Source of the DNA: Siansivirga zeaxanthinifaciens CC-SAMT-1
Lineage (GTDB): Bacteria > Bacteroidota > Bacteroidia > Flavobacteriales > Flavobacteriaceae
Reading direction: 5' to 3'
NCBI RefSeq assembly: GCF_000941055.1
Contig: NZ_CP007202.1
Coordinates: 1,856,001 to 1,920,000, forward strand
DNA: 64,000 nt
The notes under the pieces were generated by a model, which was not told the DNA's origin, searched no databases, and saw only the letters and a program-made list of their open reading frames with translations. The translations under genes were made by a program, and so were the position numbers. Position 1 is the first letter of the stretch. The number at the start of each line of letters is the position of its first letter. Shown here piece after piece: positions 1-7,974 of this stretch.

Positions 1-945
1 GCAAACGATTGGCTCGTATTTACCAGCTTCTTTACGTTGTTCGTTTACAGCATCATTCGCTTCTGCAGCTTCTAATTTGCTAGTTTCTAAAAATTTTCCG
101 TCTTCAAAATAGAGGGTGTAATTGGCTAATACTTCTGCCGATTTTTTTAAGGGCTCTCCTGTGCCTTTTTCAGTGATATAATATTTTAACCCAGAATTTA
201 AACTAATAGCTTTTTCTCTTTGCATATTAAATTTTTCAACATTGGCTTTAAGTAAAGCCTCGGCTTTTGCTATTTTTTCTTTTTCTAGGCGTTCGGCTTC
301 AATAAAATGACCTTTAAACATTTTTGGAGCATCAAATGTTTTCGCTTCTTTTCCTTTTCTAATAATGTTTAACTCTTTTATTACGACGTCTACCACAGGG
401 CGATTACCCGCTTGAGTTTCTACATTGGAAATGCTGTCTTGAACATCGAGACCCAAAACCAGTTCTCCAAAAACCGTATGGCGATTGTCTAAATGCGGTG
501 TCGCCACCTCGGTTATAAAAAATTGGCTGCCATTTGTTTTAGGACCCGAGTTAGCCATAGATAAAATTCCGGGTTTATCGTGTTTAAGATCCGGGTTAAA
601 TTCATCCATAAATTTGTAACCAGGACTTCCGCTACCCGTTCCTTTAGGGTCGCCTCCCTGAATCATGAAACTATCAATTACACGATGAAAAATGGTGCCG
701 TTATAAAACTTCTTTTTTAAATAAATACTGTCAACTAACGTATTTGTTCCTTCGGCTAACGATACAAAGTTTGCCACCGTTACTGGGGTTTTGTCGTAGG
801 TTAGTTTTGCTAACATCGTGCCTTTTGTTGTAACAAATTCGGCATATATTCCATCTTCTAAATCTGGATATTGCGCCTTACAAGAGGTAAAGCTTAATAT
901 AATTAAAACAAGAAAAATTTTAATTGTATGCATTGTTTGGGGCAT
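1..945 (-). CDS. Peptidylprolyl isomerase lipoprotein, cyclophilin plus FKBP-like domain (3' end outside window)
   Basis: The reading frame runs off the left edge, so the C-terminus is missing. The protein begins with a lipoprotein signal (hydrophobic stretch, then SFTSCKAQ). Next comes a cyclophilin domain with the family signatures [15 protein letters not shown] and GSQFFIT, then a Lys/Glu-rich helical linker. After that the start of an FKBP-like domain is visible ([21 protein letters not shown]). It should speed proline isomerisation during folding of exported proteins in the periplasm. Two in-frame ATGs are possible, at 945 and 933. I list the upstream one, which gives [11 protein letters not shown]; the downstream one gives a more usual signal peptide. 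The start is one base from the stop of gldI, so the two genes are probably co-transcribed. Confidence 0.88.
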   Translation of the reverse strand, partial: MPQTMHTIKIFLVLIILSFTSCKAQYPDLEDGIYAEFVTTKGTMLAKLTYDKTPVTVANFVSLAEGTNTLVDSIYLKKKFYNGTIFHRVIDSFMIQGGDPKGTGSGSPGYKFMDEFNPDLKHDKPGILSMANSGPKTNGSQFFITEVATPHLDNRHTVFGELVLGLDVQDSISNVETQAGNRPVVDVVIKELNIIRKGKEAKTFDAPKMFKGHFIEAERLEKEKIAKAEALLKANVEKFNMQREKAISLNSGLKYYITEKGTGEPLKKSAEVLANYTLYFEDGKFLETSKLEAAEANDAVNEQRKEAGKYEPIVC

Positions 946-946
946 T

Positions 947-1492
947 TTAATTAGTGGTGTTTTCAATGATAGAATTTAAAGTTACTTCGCAAATTATAGG
1001 TGTATTGCTTCCTATTTTATTTTCGTCGCCATAATAACCAAACGCCTTTTGTGAAGGAAATAAGAACGTAACTGTTTCTCCTGTTTTCATTAGTTTTAAG
1101 CCTTCTCTTAAGCCAGAAAATAATTCTTCTTTATCGATGGTATATGTGCGAGTTTTTAGTTCTTCTGTTGTGTAAATAGTTTGTCCGGTAAAAGATTTTA
1201 AATTGTAATTGTAGTTTACAATATCTCCAAAATCTGGAGTTTTAAGCGAATCGACATCGTTCTTTACGTTGTAATAATACCAAAAACCATTACCAGAGGC
1301 AATGTATTCATTGTCTTTACGAAGCTTCATATACTTGTTAATGATGGCTTCTTCTTTGGCGTTTAATTTTTTGTTTCTTTCTACCGAAGCATCAATAAAA
1401 GAGCCACTTTTAACCGAAATTGGACGGCGGGCTTCGGGTGATTTACAGGCTATTATTACTAATAACAGTATAAATGTGATTAATTTATTCAT
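947..1492 (-). CDS. gldI: Gliding motility-associated peptidyl-prolyl isomerase GldI
   Basis: This 181-residue protein has a lipoprotein signal ([10 protein letters not shown]) and a C-terminal FKBP-type isomerase domain. Typical stretches are [28 protein letters not shown] and [14 protein letters not shown]. Length and context match GldI, a lipoprotein needed for gliding in Flavobacterium and thought to help fold gliding or T9SS components at the cell envelope. It overlaps the upstream nrnA-like gene by 8 bases and is followed within a base by a second isomerase gene, so the three appear translationally coupled. The FKBP family is clear; the GldI name rests on the lipobox, length and gene order. 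Confidence 0.88.
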   Translation of the reverse strand: MNKLITFILLLVIIACKSPEARRPISVKSGSFIDASVERNKKLNAKEEAIINKYMKLRKDNEYIASGNGFWYYYNVKNDVDSLKTPDFGDIVNYNYNLKSFTGQTIYTTEELKTRTYTIDKEELFSGLREGLKLMKTGETVTFLFPSQKAFGYYGDENKIGSNTPIICEVTLNSIIENTTN

Positions 1493-2504
1493 TAGTTAGG
1501 GCTTTTTTATAACTAGGCAATATACTAATAAATTTATCAACAGTTTCTTTTAAAGATAAATAGCTTTTGCCACCTGCAGCGTTAATATGTCCGCCACCAT
1601 CAAAGTGTGCACGAGACATTTCGTTTACAGAAAAATGACCTTTAGATCTTAGTGATATTTTAATAATACCTTCTTGTTTGTCTTCAATAAAAATAGCTGC
1701 TAAAACAATGCCTTGTACCGATAAACCATAATTTACAATGCCTTCGGTGTCTCCTTTTTTGTAGTTGTATTTATTTAATTCTTCTTGAGATAAGGTAATG
1801 TATGCCGTTTTGTAATCTTGTAAAACTTTTAAATTTGTTAAGGCACAACCCAAAAGTTGTAGAGCTTCAAAACTGTTGGTGTCGTAAATGTTATTATGAA
1901 TTTGTGAGTTGTTAGCTCCTTTTTTAATAAGTTTTGAAATAATTTTATGGGTTTCACTGGTTGTACAAGGAAACCTGAAAGATCCTGTATCGGTCATGAT
2001 GCCTGTGTAAAGACAGGTTGCTATATTTTCATCAATAAGTTCTTCATCACCCATCATGTTTATAAAATTAAATACCATTTCACAGGTAGAACTCATAGTT
2101 ACATCGCTGTACATATAGGTTGCGTATGGGTCGGGTGCCTGGTGGTGGTCTATCATGATTTTTAGTGCAGTACTATGAGCCAGCATGTGCTCCATGTTTC
2201 CGGCTCTATGAAAGGCATTAAAATCTAAAGTGAAAATAATATCGGCTTCGCGTATATAATTGTTACACATTTTAGTTTGTAAATCGTGCTTTAATATGGT
2301 GCTTTCGCCAGGAATCCATTTTAAAAAATGCGGATAATCGTTAGGAGCAATTACTATGACGTCTTGATTTTTCTTTTGAAGATAATGATAAAGCCCCATG
2401 GTAGAACCTACAGCGTCACCATCTGGGTTTTTATGTGGAACAATAACAATTTTGTTTTTATTTGATAGTAAGGCTTTTATGTTTGTTATGTCTTGTTTTT
2501 TCAT
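1485..2504 (-). CDS. nrnA: DHH/DHHA1 phosphoesterase, NrnA-like (oligoribonuclease / pAp phosphatase)
   Basis: The 339-residue protein shows the DHH superfamily motifs: VPHKNPDGDAVGS near the N-terminus, an aspartate in FTLDFNAF, and MIDHHQAPDP. The DHHA1 C-terminus contains the glycine-rich AHFDGGGHINAAGG. NrnA proteins hydrolyse short RNA oligonucleotides and 3'-phosphoadenosine 5'-phosphate using manganese in the cytoplasm. I start at 2504 (MKKQDITNIK). A longer frame reaching 2597 would run through the ndk promoter and adds 31 residues with no family resemblance. The gene is divergent from ndk and overlaps gldI by 8 bases. Confidence 0.88.
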   Translation of the reverse strand: MKKQDITNIKALLSNKNKIVIVPHKNPDGDAVGSTMGLYHYLQKKNQDVIVIAPNDYPHFLKWIPGESTILKHDLQTKMCNNYIREADIIFTLDFNAFHRAGNMEHMLAHSTALKIMIDHHQAPDPYATYMYSDVTMSSTCEMVFNFINMMGDEELIDENIATCLYTGIMTDTGSFRFPCTTSETHKIISKLIKKGANNSQIHNNIYDTNSFEALQLLGCALTNLKVLQDYKTAYITLSQEELNKYNYKKGDTEGIVNYGLSVQGIVLAAIFIEDKQEGIIKISLRSKGHFSVNEMSRAHFDGGGHINAAGGKSYLSLKETVDKFISILPSYKKALTNE

Positions 2505-2542
2505 AGACCACCAATATACAATTTTTTTAAAATTAGCAGGTC

Positions 2543-2572
2543 TTGTTTTTATGGATAAATACCTTACTTTTG
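2543..2572 (+). promoter_or_regulatory. Bacteroidota-type promoter for ndk
   Basis: A TTG at 2543-2545 and TACTTTTG at 2565-2572 are separated by 19 bases. This fits the Bacteroidota housekeeping promoter (-33 TTG, -7 TAnnTTTG). It predicts a leader of roughly 90 bases before ndk at 2670. Confidence 0.7.
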
Positions 2573-2669
2573 CAGCAAAATTGCAAGCGTTTTGCAATGA
2601 CTGTTTTTTAATATAAATTGATGTTTTAGAAAACAGCTTAATTAAATTTTAAAAAAGAAAAAACAAGCC

Positions 2670-3089
2670 ATGGCTACAAACAGAACATTTACAATGCTAA
2701 AACCAGACTCTGTAGAAAAGGGTAATATTGGTGCAATATTAGAAAAAATTACAGCTTCAGGATTTAGAATTGTAGCAATGAAATTAACACAAATGACAAC
2801 TGCCGATGCTAAAGCATTTTATGGCATACACAGTGAGCGTCCGTTTTTTCCTGAATTAGTTGAATACATGACTAGAGGACCAATTGTTGCTGCTATTTTA
2901 GAAAAAGAGAATGCTGTTGAAGATTTTAGAACCTTAATTGGAGCAACAAATCCTGCTGATGCTGCAGAAGGCACTATTAGAAAATTATTCGCAAATTCTA
3001 TTAGCGAAAATGCTGTTCACGGTAGTGACAGCGATGAAAACGCTGCCATCGAAGGTGCTTTCCATTTTTCTGGCAGAGAGATGTTTTAA
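2670..3089 (+). CDS. ndk: Nucleoside-diphosphate kinase
   Basis: This 139-residue protein matches the usual length of Ndk. It has the N-terminal [13 protein letters not shown] and the active-site segment [12 protein letters not shown], in which the histidine is phosphorylated. The enzyme transfers the gamma phosphate from ATP to nucleoside diphosphates and so balances the NTP and dNTP pools. It is a monocistronic unit with its own promoter at 2543-2572 and a strong terminator at 3110-3141. Confidence 0.97.
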   Translation: MATNRTFTMLKPDSVEKGNIGAILEKITASGFRIVAMKLTQMTTADAKAFYGIHSERPFFPELVEYMTRGPIVAAILEKENAVEDFRTLIGATNPADAAEGTIRKLFANSISENAVHGSDSDENAAIEGAFHFSGREMF

Positions 3090-3109
3090 TTAAAACACAT
3101 ATTTTAAAT

Positions 3110-3141
3110 AAAAAACCCACAATGTTATTGTGGGTTTTTTG
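3110..3141. terminator. Bidirectional intrinsic terminator between ndk and csp
   Basis: An A-tract leads into the stem CCCACAAT / ATTGTGGG with a three-base loop and then a T-tract. Because it is A-rich on one side and T-rich on the other it can stop transcription of both ndk and the convergent cold-shock gene. Confidence 0.85.
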
Positions 3142-3169
3142 TTGTCTTAAAAAAATTAAATAGTATATA

Positions 3170-3361
3170 TTAAATTACTTTTACATTTACTGCGTTTAAT
3201 CCTTTTTTACCTTCTTTTAATTCAAATTCAACAACGTCGCCTTCACGAACTTCGTCAATTAAACCTGAAATGTGAACAAAATGTTCTTTTTTCGAACCAT
3301 CTTCAATAATAAAACCGAAGCCTTTAGCATCATTGAAAAATTTTACAGTTCCTTTAATCAT
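3170..3361 (-). CDS. Cold-shock domain protein (CspA family)
   Basis: The protein has 63 residues and is a single cold-shock domain. The RNP1-like KGFGFI and RNP2-like HFVHIS motifs are present. Such proteins bind single-stranded RNA or DNA and act as RNA chaperones. The C-terminal KKGLNAVNVKVI is almost identical to the neighbouring paralogue at 3510-3701, which points to a tandem duplication. It ends at the shared terminator with ndk. Confidence 0.94.
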   Translation of the reverse strand: MIKGTVKFFNDAKGFGFIIEDGSKKEHFVHISGLIDEVREGDVVEFELKEGKKGLNAVNVKVI

Positions 3362-3456
3362 ATTTAAGTTGTTAATAGTTAGGATTATAAAAGTAATATA
3401 AAAGTTTTTAAAAATTAATTTTATTTTTTAATAATTTTTAATCTTTTAAAGCACAA

Positions 3457-3485
3457 AAAAAGGCTATCGTTTACGATAGCCTTTT
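3457..3485 (-). terminator. Intrinsic terminator of the upstream cold-shock gene
   Basis: GGCTATCGT and ACGATAGCC form a perfect stem with a two-base loop, flanked by A and T tracts. It lies directly downstream of the minus-strand gene ending at 3510, so the two cold-shock paralogues are separate transcription units. Confidence 0.85.
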
Positions 3486-3509
3486 AAATGTAATTGTTAA
3501 AGTATATTG

Positions 3510-3701
3510 TTAGATTACTTTTACGTTTACGGCGTTTAATCCTTTTCTACCTTCTTGTAGATCGAATTCTACGGCATCACCTTCACGAATTTCATCGATA
3601 AGTCCTGAAATGTGTACGAAATGTTCTTTGTTGTTGTCATCTTCAACGATGAATCCAAAACCTTTAGAGTCGTTGAAAAATTTTACGGTACCTTTACTCA
3701 T
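3510..3701 (-). CDS. Cold-shock domain protein (CspA family), paralogue
   Basis: This 63-residue single cold-shock domain protein has KGFGFIVED and HFVHISGLIDE. It differs from the 3170-3361 copy at roughly a dozen positions, mostly conservative (for example NNKEHF versus SKKEHF). It has its own -7 box upstream and its own terminator downstream, so the two copies could respond to different conditions. Confidence 0.94.
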   Translation of the reverse strand: MSKGTVKFFNDSKGFGFIVEDDNNKEHFVHISGLIDEIREGDAVEFDLQEGRKGLNAVNVKVI

Positions 3702-3729
3702 TGTATTTGTATTATAATAAATTAAGTGA

Positions 3730-3737
3730 CAAATGTA
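3730..3737 (-). promoter_or_regulatory. -7 box for the 3510-3701 cold-shock gene
   Basis: On the minus strand the bases read TACATTTG, matching TAnnTTTG, about 30 bases upstream of the start codon. I see no clear -33 TTG at the ideal distance. Confidence 0.45.
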
Positions 3738-3799
3738 ACTTAAATAACAATACCTTGTTAGTTTTTTGGCTTTTTTTTATAGAAATATGTAATATCTAA

Positions 3800-4096
3800 T
3801 TATCTTAAAATCAGTTTTTTAATAATTTCTTTTCCAAGTTGTTCGTTTAACATGGTAATTATTTTTTCTTTGCCATAACTTAATTCTTCTCTTAAAACAC
3901 TGGAAGTTAGTTGTATATAAAGCGTGTCTCTTTCTAAATTTACAGATGTTGTATAATTATTTACACCATTCCCCATTAATTCTGCCCAAGCATCTGCAAC
4001 ATTAACTTTATTCAATCCTTTTTCTAAATTATTGGTTTGAACAAATTCTTTTAAGGCATCAGATATACTTATATGTTCGTTATTTCGTTTTGCCAT
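3800..4096 (-). CDS. DUF721 / DciA-like protein
   Basis: The protein has 98 residues and one DUF721 domain, recognisable by VADAWAELMG, LYIQLTSSVLREEL and MLNEQLGKEIIKKLILR. DUF721 includes DciA, the replicative helicase loader in many bacteria that lack DnaC. A role near the replisome is plausible here because the gene sits downstream of recF, with a 2H phosphoesterase gene between. I infer the function from family and context only. Confidence 0.8.
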   Translation of the reverse strand: MAKRNNEHISISDALKEFVQTNNLEKGLNKVNVADAWAELMGNGVNNYTTSVNLERDTLYIQLTSSVLREELSYGKEKIITMLNEQLGKEIIKKLILR

Positions 4097-4113
4097 GTTT
4101 TAATATGAATGTT

Positions 4114-4794
4114 TTAAATTGTAAATAAAGCTAGTTTTTTCAGCAAAGCTTCTTTTTGATACCAATCGTTGTAAACTAATTCTAATTGATTTGGTTTGAA
4201 ACTTCCAAAGTTATAATCTTTATAAGAATCTATCAATTTTAAAAAGGCCGATTTATCAGTTAATTGTTCTTTAAAACGAATTATGGTGCTATGTGCCGTT
4301 TGAATGGCGTATCGTTTATCTATACTTTGCTCTAAGTTCGTGTTTTTAAAATGAGTTCTTAAGTTATTTCTAATAATATTTAAGGAATCATTTGTTAAAA
4401 AGCCCTGAAGCATGATACACGAAGGAGAAGCGGTTAACCCTTTAAATGTAATTTCAATTTCTGGATTTTCAATTAAACTGTTATTAATTACCTCTATGTA
4501 CTGGTTAATATCTATGTTTTCGAGTTTAAAACCATTATAACAAGAAATTATAGACATAACCGTTATATGGATGTCTTCATTTTTGTAATAATATTGATGG
4601 GGTTCAATGGCTTTAAATTGATTGAGAACGCGCTGAATATTGTTTTTAACCTCTTGGCTGGGTCGTAATAATAAGGTAATGCCAAACCGGTTGTCGTTTT
4701 TGTCGTTAATTAAAGGATCGACTTGGTAGGTGTTGTTTTTTATTTTGTTAACAGCATCGAGATATAAATTTCTGTAATGTTGCGCTAAATTCAT
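4114..4794 (-). CDS. 2H phosphoesterase (LigT/2'-5' RNA ligase-like)
   Basis: This 226-residue protein carries two spaced H-x-T/S motifs: HITVMS near residue 96 and HSTIIRF in the C-terminal half. These are the catalytic signature of the 2H phosphoesterase superfamily. Members act on cyclic or 2'-5' phosphodiesters in RNA or nucleotides. The substrate here is unknown. The gene lies between recF (5 bases upstream) and the DUF721 gene (17 bases downstream) on the same strand, so the three form a probable operon. Confidence 0.7.
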   Translation of the reverse strand: MNLAQHYRNLYLDAVNKIKNNTYQVDPLINDKNDNRFGITLLLRPSQEVKNNIQRVLNQFKAIEPHQYYYKNEDIHITVMSIISCYNGFKLENIDINQYIEVINNSLIENPEIEITFKGLTASPSCIMLQGFLTNDSLNIIRNNLRTHFKNTNLEQSIDKRYAIQTAHSTIIRFKEQLTDKSAFLKLIDSYKDYNFGSFKPNQLELVYNDWYQKEALLKKLALFTI

Positions 4795-4799
4795 GGAAA

Positions 4800-5879
4800 T
4801 TAAAGTCTGAAAATCTCATACGATTGATGGGCTTGTTTTACAGCTTTTTCGGTACGGTCGGCGTGTGTATCACTAATAAATAACTGTCCGAAATTTTCAT
4901 CGTCTACCAATTTTATTATTTGAGCCACTCTGTTTTCATCTAATTTATCAAAAATATCATCTAACAATAAGATGGGGTTAACACCACTCTGAGCTTTTAT
5001 AAAATCGAATTGTGCCAATTTTAAAGCAATTAAAAATGATTTTTGCTGCCCTTGGCTACCAAATTTTTTTATGGGGTGACCTTCAATATTAAAAATTAAA
5101 TCATCTTTATGAATACCTACACTGGTATATTGAAGTGCTTTGTCCTTATTAATGTTAGAATTTAAAAGATTATAAAGCGAATCTTCAAATAAAGTACTGT
5201 CGTAAACAAGTTCTACCTCCTCGTTATTGCTGCTAATAACTTTATATCGTGCTTTAAATATAGGAATAAAGGTTTTTAAAAAGGCTTCTCGTTTTTCAAA
5301 AATCACCGATCCGAAATCGTTTAACTGCGTATTGTAAACATCTAAAGTGTCTTTATTAAAAGTATGATTAAGGGCAAAATATTTCAACAACGCATTTCTT
5401 TGCGCTAAAATTTTATTGTAATTAATTAGGTGGTTTAAATAGGTTTTATCGCTTTGCGAGATCACACTATCTATAAATTTTCTTCGTGTTTCGCTGCCTT
5501 CAATAATTAAATCTCTATCGGCTGGCGAAATAATAACTAAAGGCAAAAAGCCTATATGGTCACTAAATTTTTCGTAGGGTTTGCCGTTACGCTTAATTAC
5601 TTTTTTTTGTCCTCGTTTTAAACTTACTATAACTTTTTCAGTTTTTTCTTCTTTTATATAGTCACCATTAATAACAAAAAAGTCTTCATCGTGTTTTATA
5701 TTCTGACTAGCAACGGGGTTGAAATAACTTTTACCAAACGATAAGTGATAAATGGCATCTAAAACATTGGTTTTACCAATACCATTATTCCCCACAATGC
5801 AATTTATTTTATGGTTGAAAGTAAATTGTTTGCTTTCAAAATTTTTATAATTAAGTAACGATAACGTTGTTAAAATCAT
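4800..5879 (-). CDS. recF: DNA replication and repair protein RecF
   Basis: At 359 residues this is the normal RecF length. It shows a Walker A motif ([12 protein letters not shown]) near residue 30, the signature-like [18 protein letters not shown] and a Walker B motif ([16 protein letters not shown]). RecF is an SMC-like ATPase that helps load RecA at single-strand gaps behind replication forks. It heads a likely operon with the 2H phosphoesterase and the DciA-like gene. It is divergent from the TPR protein gene. Confidence 0.96.
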   Translation of the reverse strand: MILTTLSLLNYKNFESKQFTFNHKINCIVGNNGIGKTNVLDAIYHLSFGKSYFNPVASQNIKHDEDFFVINGDYIKEEKTEKVIVSLKRGQKKVIKRNGKPYEKFSDHIGFLPLVIISPADRDLIIEGSETRRKFIDSVISQSDKTYLNHLINYNKILAQRNALLKYFALNHTFNKDTLDVYNTQLNDFGSVIFEKREAFLKTFIPIFKARYKVISSNNEEVELVYDSTLFEDSLYNLLNSNINKDKALQYTSVGIHKDDLIFNIEGHPIKKFGSQGQQKSFLIALKLAQFDFIKAQSGVNPILLLDDIFDKLDENRVAQIIKLVDDENFGQLFISDTHADRTEKAVKQAHQSYEIFRL

Positions 5880-5985
5880 GAAAAAAATGGGTTGTAGTAA
5901 ATTAAGAATTCGTGACTCTTTAAAAGGATGTGCAAATTATTGAAAAATATCAAATAAATAACCTTTTAGTTATGAAGAAAAATTA

Positions 5986-5993
5986 TATTTTTG
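5986..5993 (+). promoter_or_regulatory. -7 box upstream of the TPR protein gene
   Basis: TATTTTTG matches TAnnTTTG, 27 bases before the ATG at 6020. The expected -33 position holds TTT instead of TTG, so the upstream element is weak. Confidence 0.5.
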
Positions 5994-6019
5994 CGGCGCA
6001 TTAATTTTAGACTAGATAA

Positions 6020-6790
6020 ATGGCAACATATAATAAAAGAGGTTACAAACCTAAAACTAAAGAAGAGAAAGAGCACGTTGAGGAGATCGAATCAACAACA
6101 GCAGAAGTATTTAATACCTTAGATGAAACAGCTTCAAAAACTGAAGATTTTGTAGCGAAAAATCAAAAATATATATTCATTATAATAGGTGTTGTTGCGG
6201 TTTTAGTATTAGGCTATTTAGGTTATAAAGAATTTATTGCTAAACCTAAACAAGTAACTGCTATGAACGATATGTTTCAAGCTCAAAAATATTTCGATCA
6301 GGCAGTAAATGCTGTTGAGAAAGATTCTTTATTTACATTGTCTTTAAATGGAGGCGAAGGTAAATATGGTATGATTGATATTATTAATGAATACAGTGGT
6401 ACGCCTACAGCAAACTTAGCGCATTATTATGCTGGCACAGCTTATTTAAGACTTAAAGATTACAAAAATGCCGTAAAGTATTTAAGCGATTTTGAAAGTG
6501 ATGATGAAATTTTAGCACCATTAGCAAAAGGTAATATTGGTGATGCTTTTGTGCAATTAAATCAGCCAAAAGATGCTCTTGAATACTACGAAAATGCAGC
6601 AAATTTAAGAGATAACGAATACACTACACCAATGTATTTGTACAAAGCAGGTGCTATTGCTTTAGATTTAGGCGATGCAGATAAAGCACTTACGTATTTT
6701 AATAAAATTAAAGACATGTATCCTAATTCTAGTGAAGCAAGCTCTATAGAGGTATTTATAGGAAAAGCGCAAGTGTTAGCAGGAAAATAA
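6020..6790 (+). CDS. Membrane-anchored tetratricopeptide repeat protein
   Basis: The 256-residue protein has a charged N-terminal region, one transmembrane segment around residues 50-67 (YIFIIIGVVAVLVLGYLGY), and a periplasmic part with TPR-like helices such as AHYYAGTAYLRLKDYKNAV and MYLYKAGAIALDLGDADKAL. The layout resembles YfgM-type proteins, which interact with secretion and outer-membrane assembly factors, but I cannot assign a precise role. It is followed after three bases by ribH and has its own -7 box. Confidence 0.85.
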   Translation: MATYNKRGYKPKTKEEKEHVEEIESTTAEVFNTLDETASKTEDFVAKNQKYIFIIIGVVAVLVLGYLGYKEFIAKPKQVTAMNDMFQAQKYFDQAVNAVEKDSLFTLSLNGGEGKYGMIDIINEYSGTPTANLAHYYAGTAYLRLKDYKNAVKYLSDFESDDEILAPLAKGNIGDAFVQLNQPKDALEYYENAANLRDNEYTTPMYLYKAGAIALDLGDADKALTYFNKIKDMYPNSSEASSIEVFIGKAQVLAGK

Positions 6791-6793
6791 ACT

Positions 6794-7279
6794 ATGGCTA
6801 CAATAAATAAAAATTTATCTCATTACGATAAAGCTACAATCCCAAATGCGAAAGACTTTCGATTTGGGATTGTTGTTTCAGAGTGGAATGATACCATTAC
6901 CGAAGGATTATGTAAAGGCGCCATTGAGGCTTTAATAGAAAATGGTGTTTTACCAGAAAATATTACACGCTGGAATGTGCCAGGAAGTTATGAACTTATT
7001 TATGGCAGTAAAAAAATGCAGCAACAAAATGTGGATGCGGTTATTGCCATAGGAAGTGTTATTCAAGGTGAAACCAAGCATTTCGATTTTGTTTGTGAAG
7101 GCGTTGCTCAGGGTATAAAAGACTTAAATGTGCTTCATGATACACCTGTTATATTTTGTGTATTAACCGATAATACTATGCAGCAAGCTATCGATCGTTC
7201 GGGTGGTAAGCATGGAAATAAAGGCACTGAAGCTGCTATTGCTGCAATTAAAATGGCAGACTTACGTAAAAACAGTTAA
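6794..7279 (+). CDS. ribH: 6,7-dimethyl-8-ribityllumazine synthase
   Basis: The protein has 161 residues, the usual length for the lumazine synthase subunit. Characteristic segments are FGIVVSEWND, WNVPGSYELIYG, AIGSVIQGETKHFDFV and DRSGGKHGNKG. It condenses 5-amino-6-ribitylaminouracil with 3,4-dihydroxy-2-butanone 4-phosphate in riboflavin synthesis and normally forms a 60-mer. It is three bases behind the TPR gene and probably shares its transcript. Confidence 0.97.
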   Translation: MATINKNLSHYDKATIPNAKDFRFGIVVSEWNDTITEGLCKGAIEALIENGVLPENITRWNVPGSYELIYGSKKMQQQNVDAVIAIGSVIQGETKHFDFVCEGVAQGIKDLNVLHDTPVIFCVLTDNTMQQAIDRSGGKHGNKGTEAAIAAIKMADLRKNS

Positions 7280-7411
7280 GGCTTTTTTCTATTCTGGCTT
7301 TAACTGTTGTAGCTACAAGTCAAAAATATTATTATTCAAAATGTTGGTGTTGTCTAATTGTTTGTTAACATTTTTTGGCAAATCAAACCCGTGTTTCTGT
7401 TCTTTTTTAAG

Positions 7412-7419
7412 TATTTTTG
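7412..7419 (+). promoter_or_regulatory. -7 box in front of the small membrane protein genes
   Basis: TATTTTTG matches TAnnTTTG and lies 21 bases before the TTG at 7441. Because it overlaps the alternative TTG at 7417, it favours 7441 as the true start of the following gene. Confidence 0.45.
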
Positions 7420-7440
7420 AGGTATAAGTATTCGTCAAAA

Positions 7441-7671
7441 TTGTTTAATCAACGTAAAAATAAAACCTTTAATTATCAGCCTCGATTTCAAAAAAAATCG
7501 GAGACTGAAAATTTTTCAGAAACTTCTGAGAAACCTGATTTTATATCTAAATGGAAAGGTGAAAATTATAGTACACGTAAAGTTAAAGGCGTTATGTCAT
7601 TAAAAACATTGCTTTTAATTTTGGTATTATTATTGATTTGCATGTATATATTGGATTCTAAATTCAATTAA
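7441..7671 (+). CDS. Small basic membrane protein of unknown function (copy 1)
   Basis: The predicted product has about 76 residues. It has a basic N-terminus (FNQRKNKTFNYQPRF) and one C-terminal transmembrane segment (LKTLLLILVLLLICMYIL). It is a paralogue of the next gene, which has KQRKNKKFSYQPRY in the same place. No ATG fits. TTG at 7441 is my choice; TTG at 7417 would overlap a -7 box. I do not recognise a function. Similar short proteins are known to me next to mutL in this family, where automatic annotation often calls them riboflavin synthase subunit beta, a label I do not trust. Confidence 0.6.
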   Translation: MFNQRKNKTFNYQPRFQKKSETENFSETSEKPDFISKWKGENYSTRKVKGVMSLKTLLLILVLLLICMYILDSKFN

Positions 7672-7686
7672 AAAAAGTTAGATATT

Positions 7687-7971
7687 ATGGGGCTTTTAAA
7701 ACAGCGTAAAAATAAAAAATTTAGTTACCAACCGCGATATTTTAATGATAATGGCGAAGGTAACCCTTTTGAAATAAAGCATAAATTTGACGAGTTTAGA
7801 AAAACGGTAGGTCCTAACGTAGGTTTAAAAACAAAATTTAAAAATGCCTTAGATGACCTAAAAAACAACAGAGATAAAGAAACCAACAGACGTATATTAA
7901 TTATTGTGTTGATACTGGTGTTTTTGTTTTTATTAATAATTGATTTCGATTTATCTATATTTTTTAAATAA
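7687..7971 (+). CDS. Small basic membrane protein of unknown function (copy 2)
   Basis: The product has 94 residues. It opens with MGLLKQRKNKKFSYQPRY, has a hydrophilic central helix-rich part, and ends in one transmembrane segment (RILIIVLILVFLFLLII). The shared QRKNKxFxYQPR motif and the same topology show that it duplicates the preceding gene. It ends three bases before mutL, so it is probably co-transcribed with it. Function is unknown. Confidence 0.75.
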   Translation: MGLLKQRKNKKFSYQPRYFNDNGEGNPFEIKHKFDEFRKTVGPNVGLKTKFKNALDDLKNNRDKETNRRILIIVLILVFLFLLIIDFDLSIFFK

Positions 7972-7974
7972 TTC

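Noticed and set aside
2505..2597. 31-residue N-terminal extension of the NrnA-like protein
   Set aside because: It would run through the ndk promoter, and the family begins at MKKQDITNIK.
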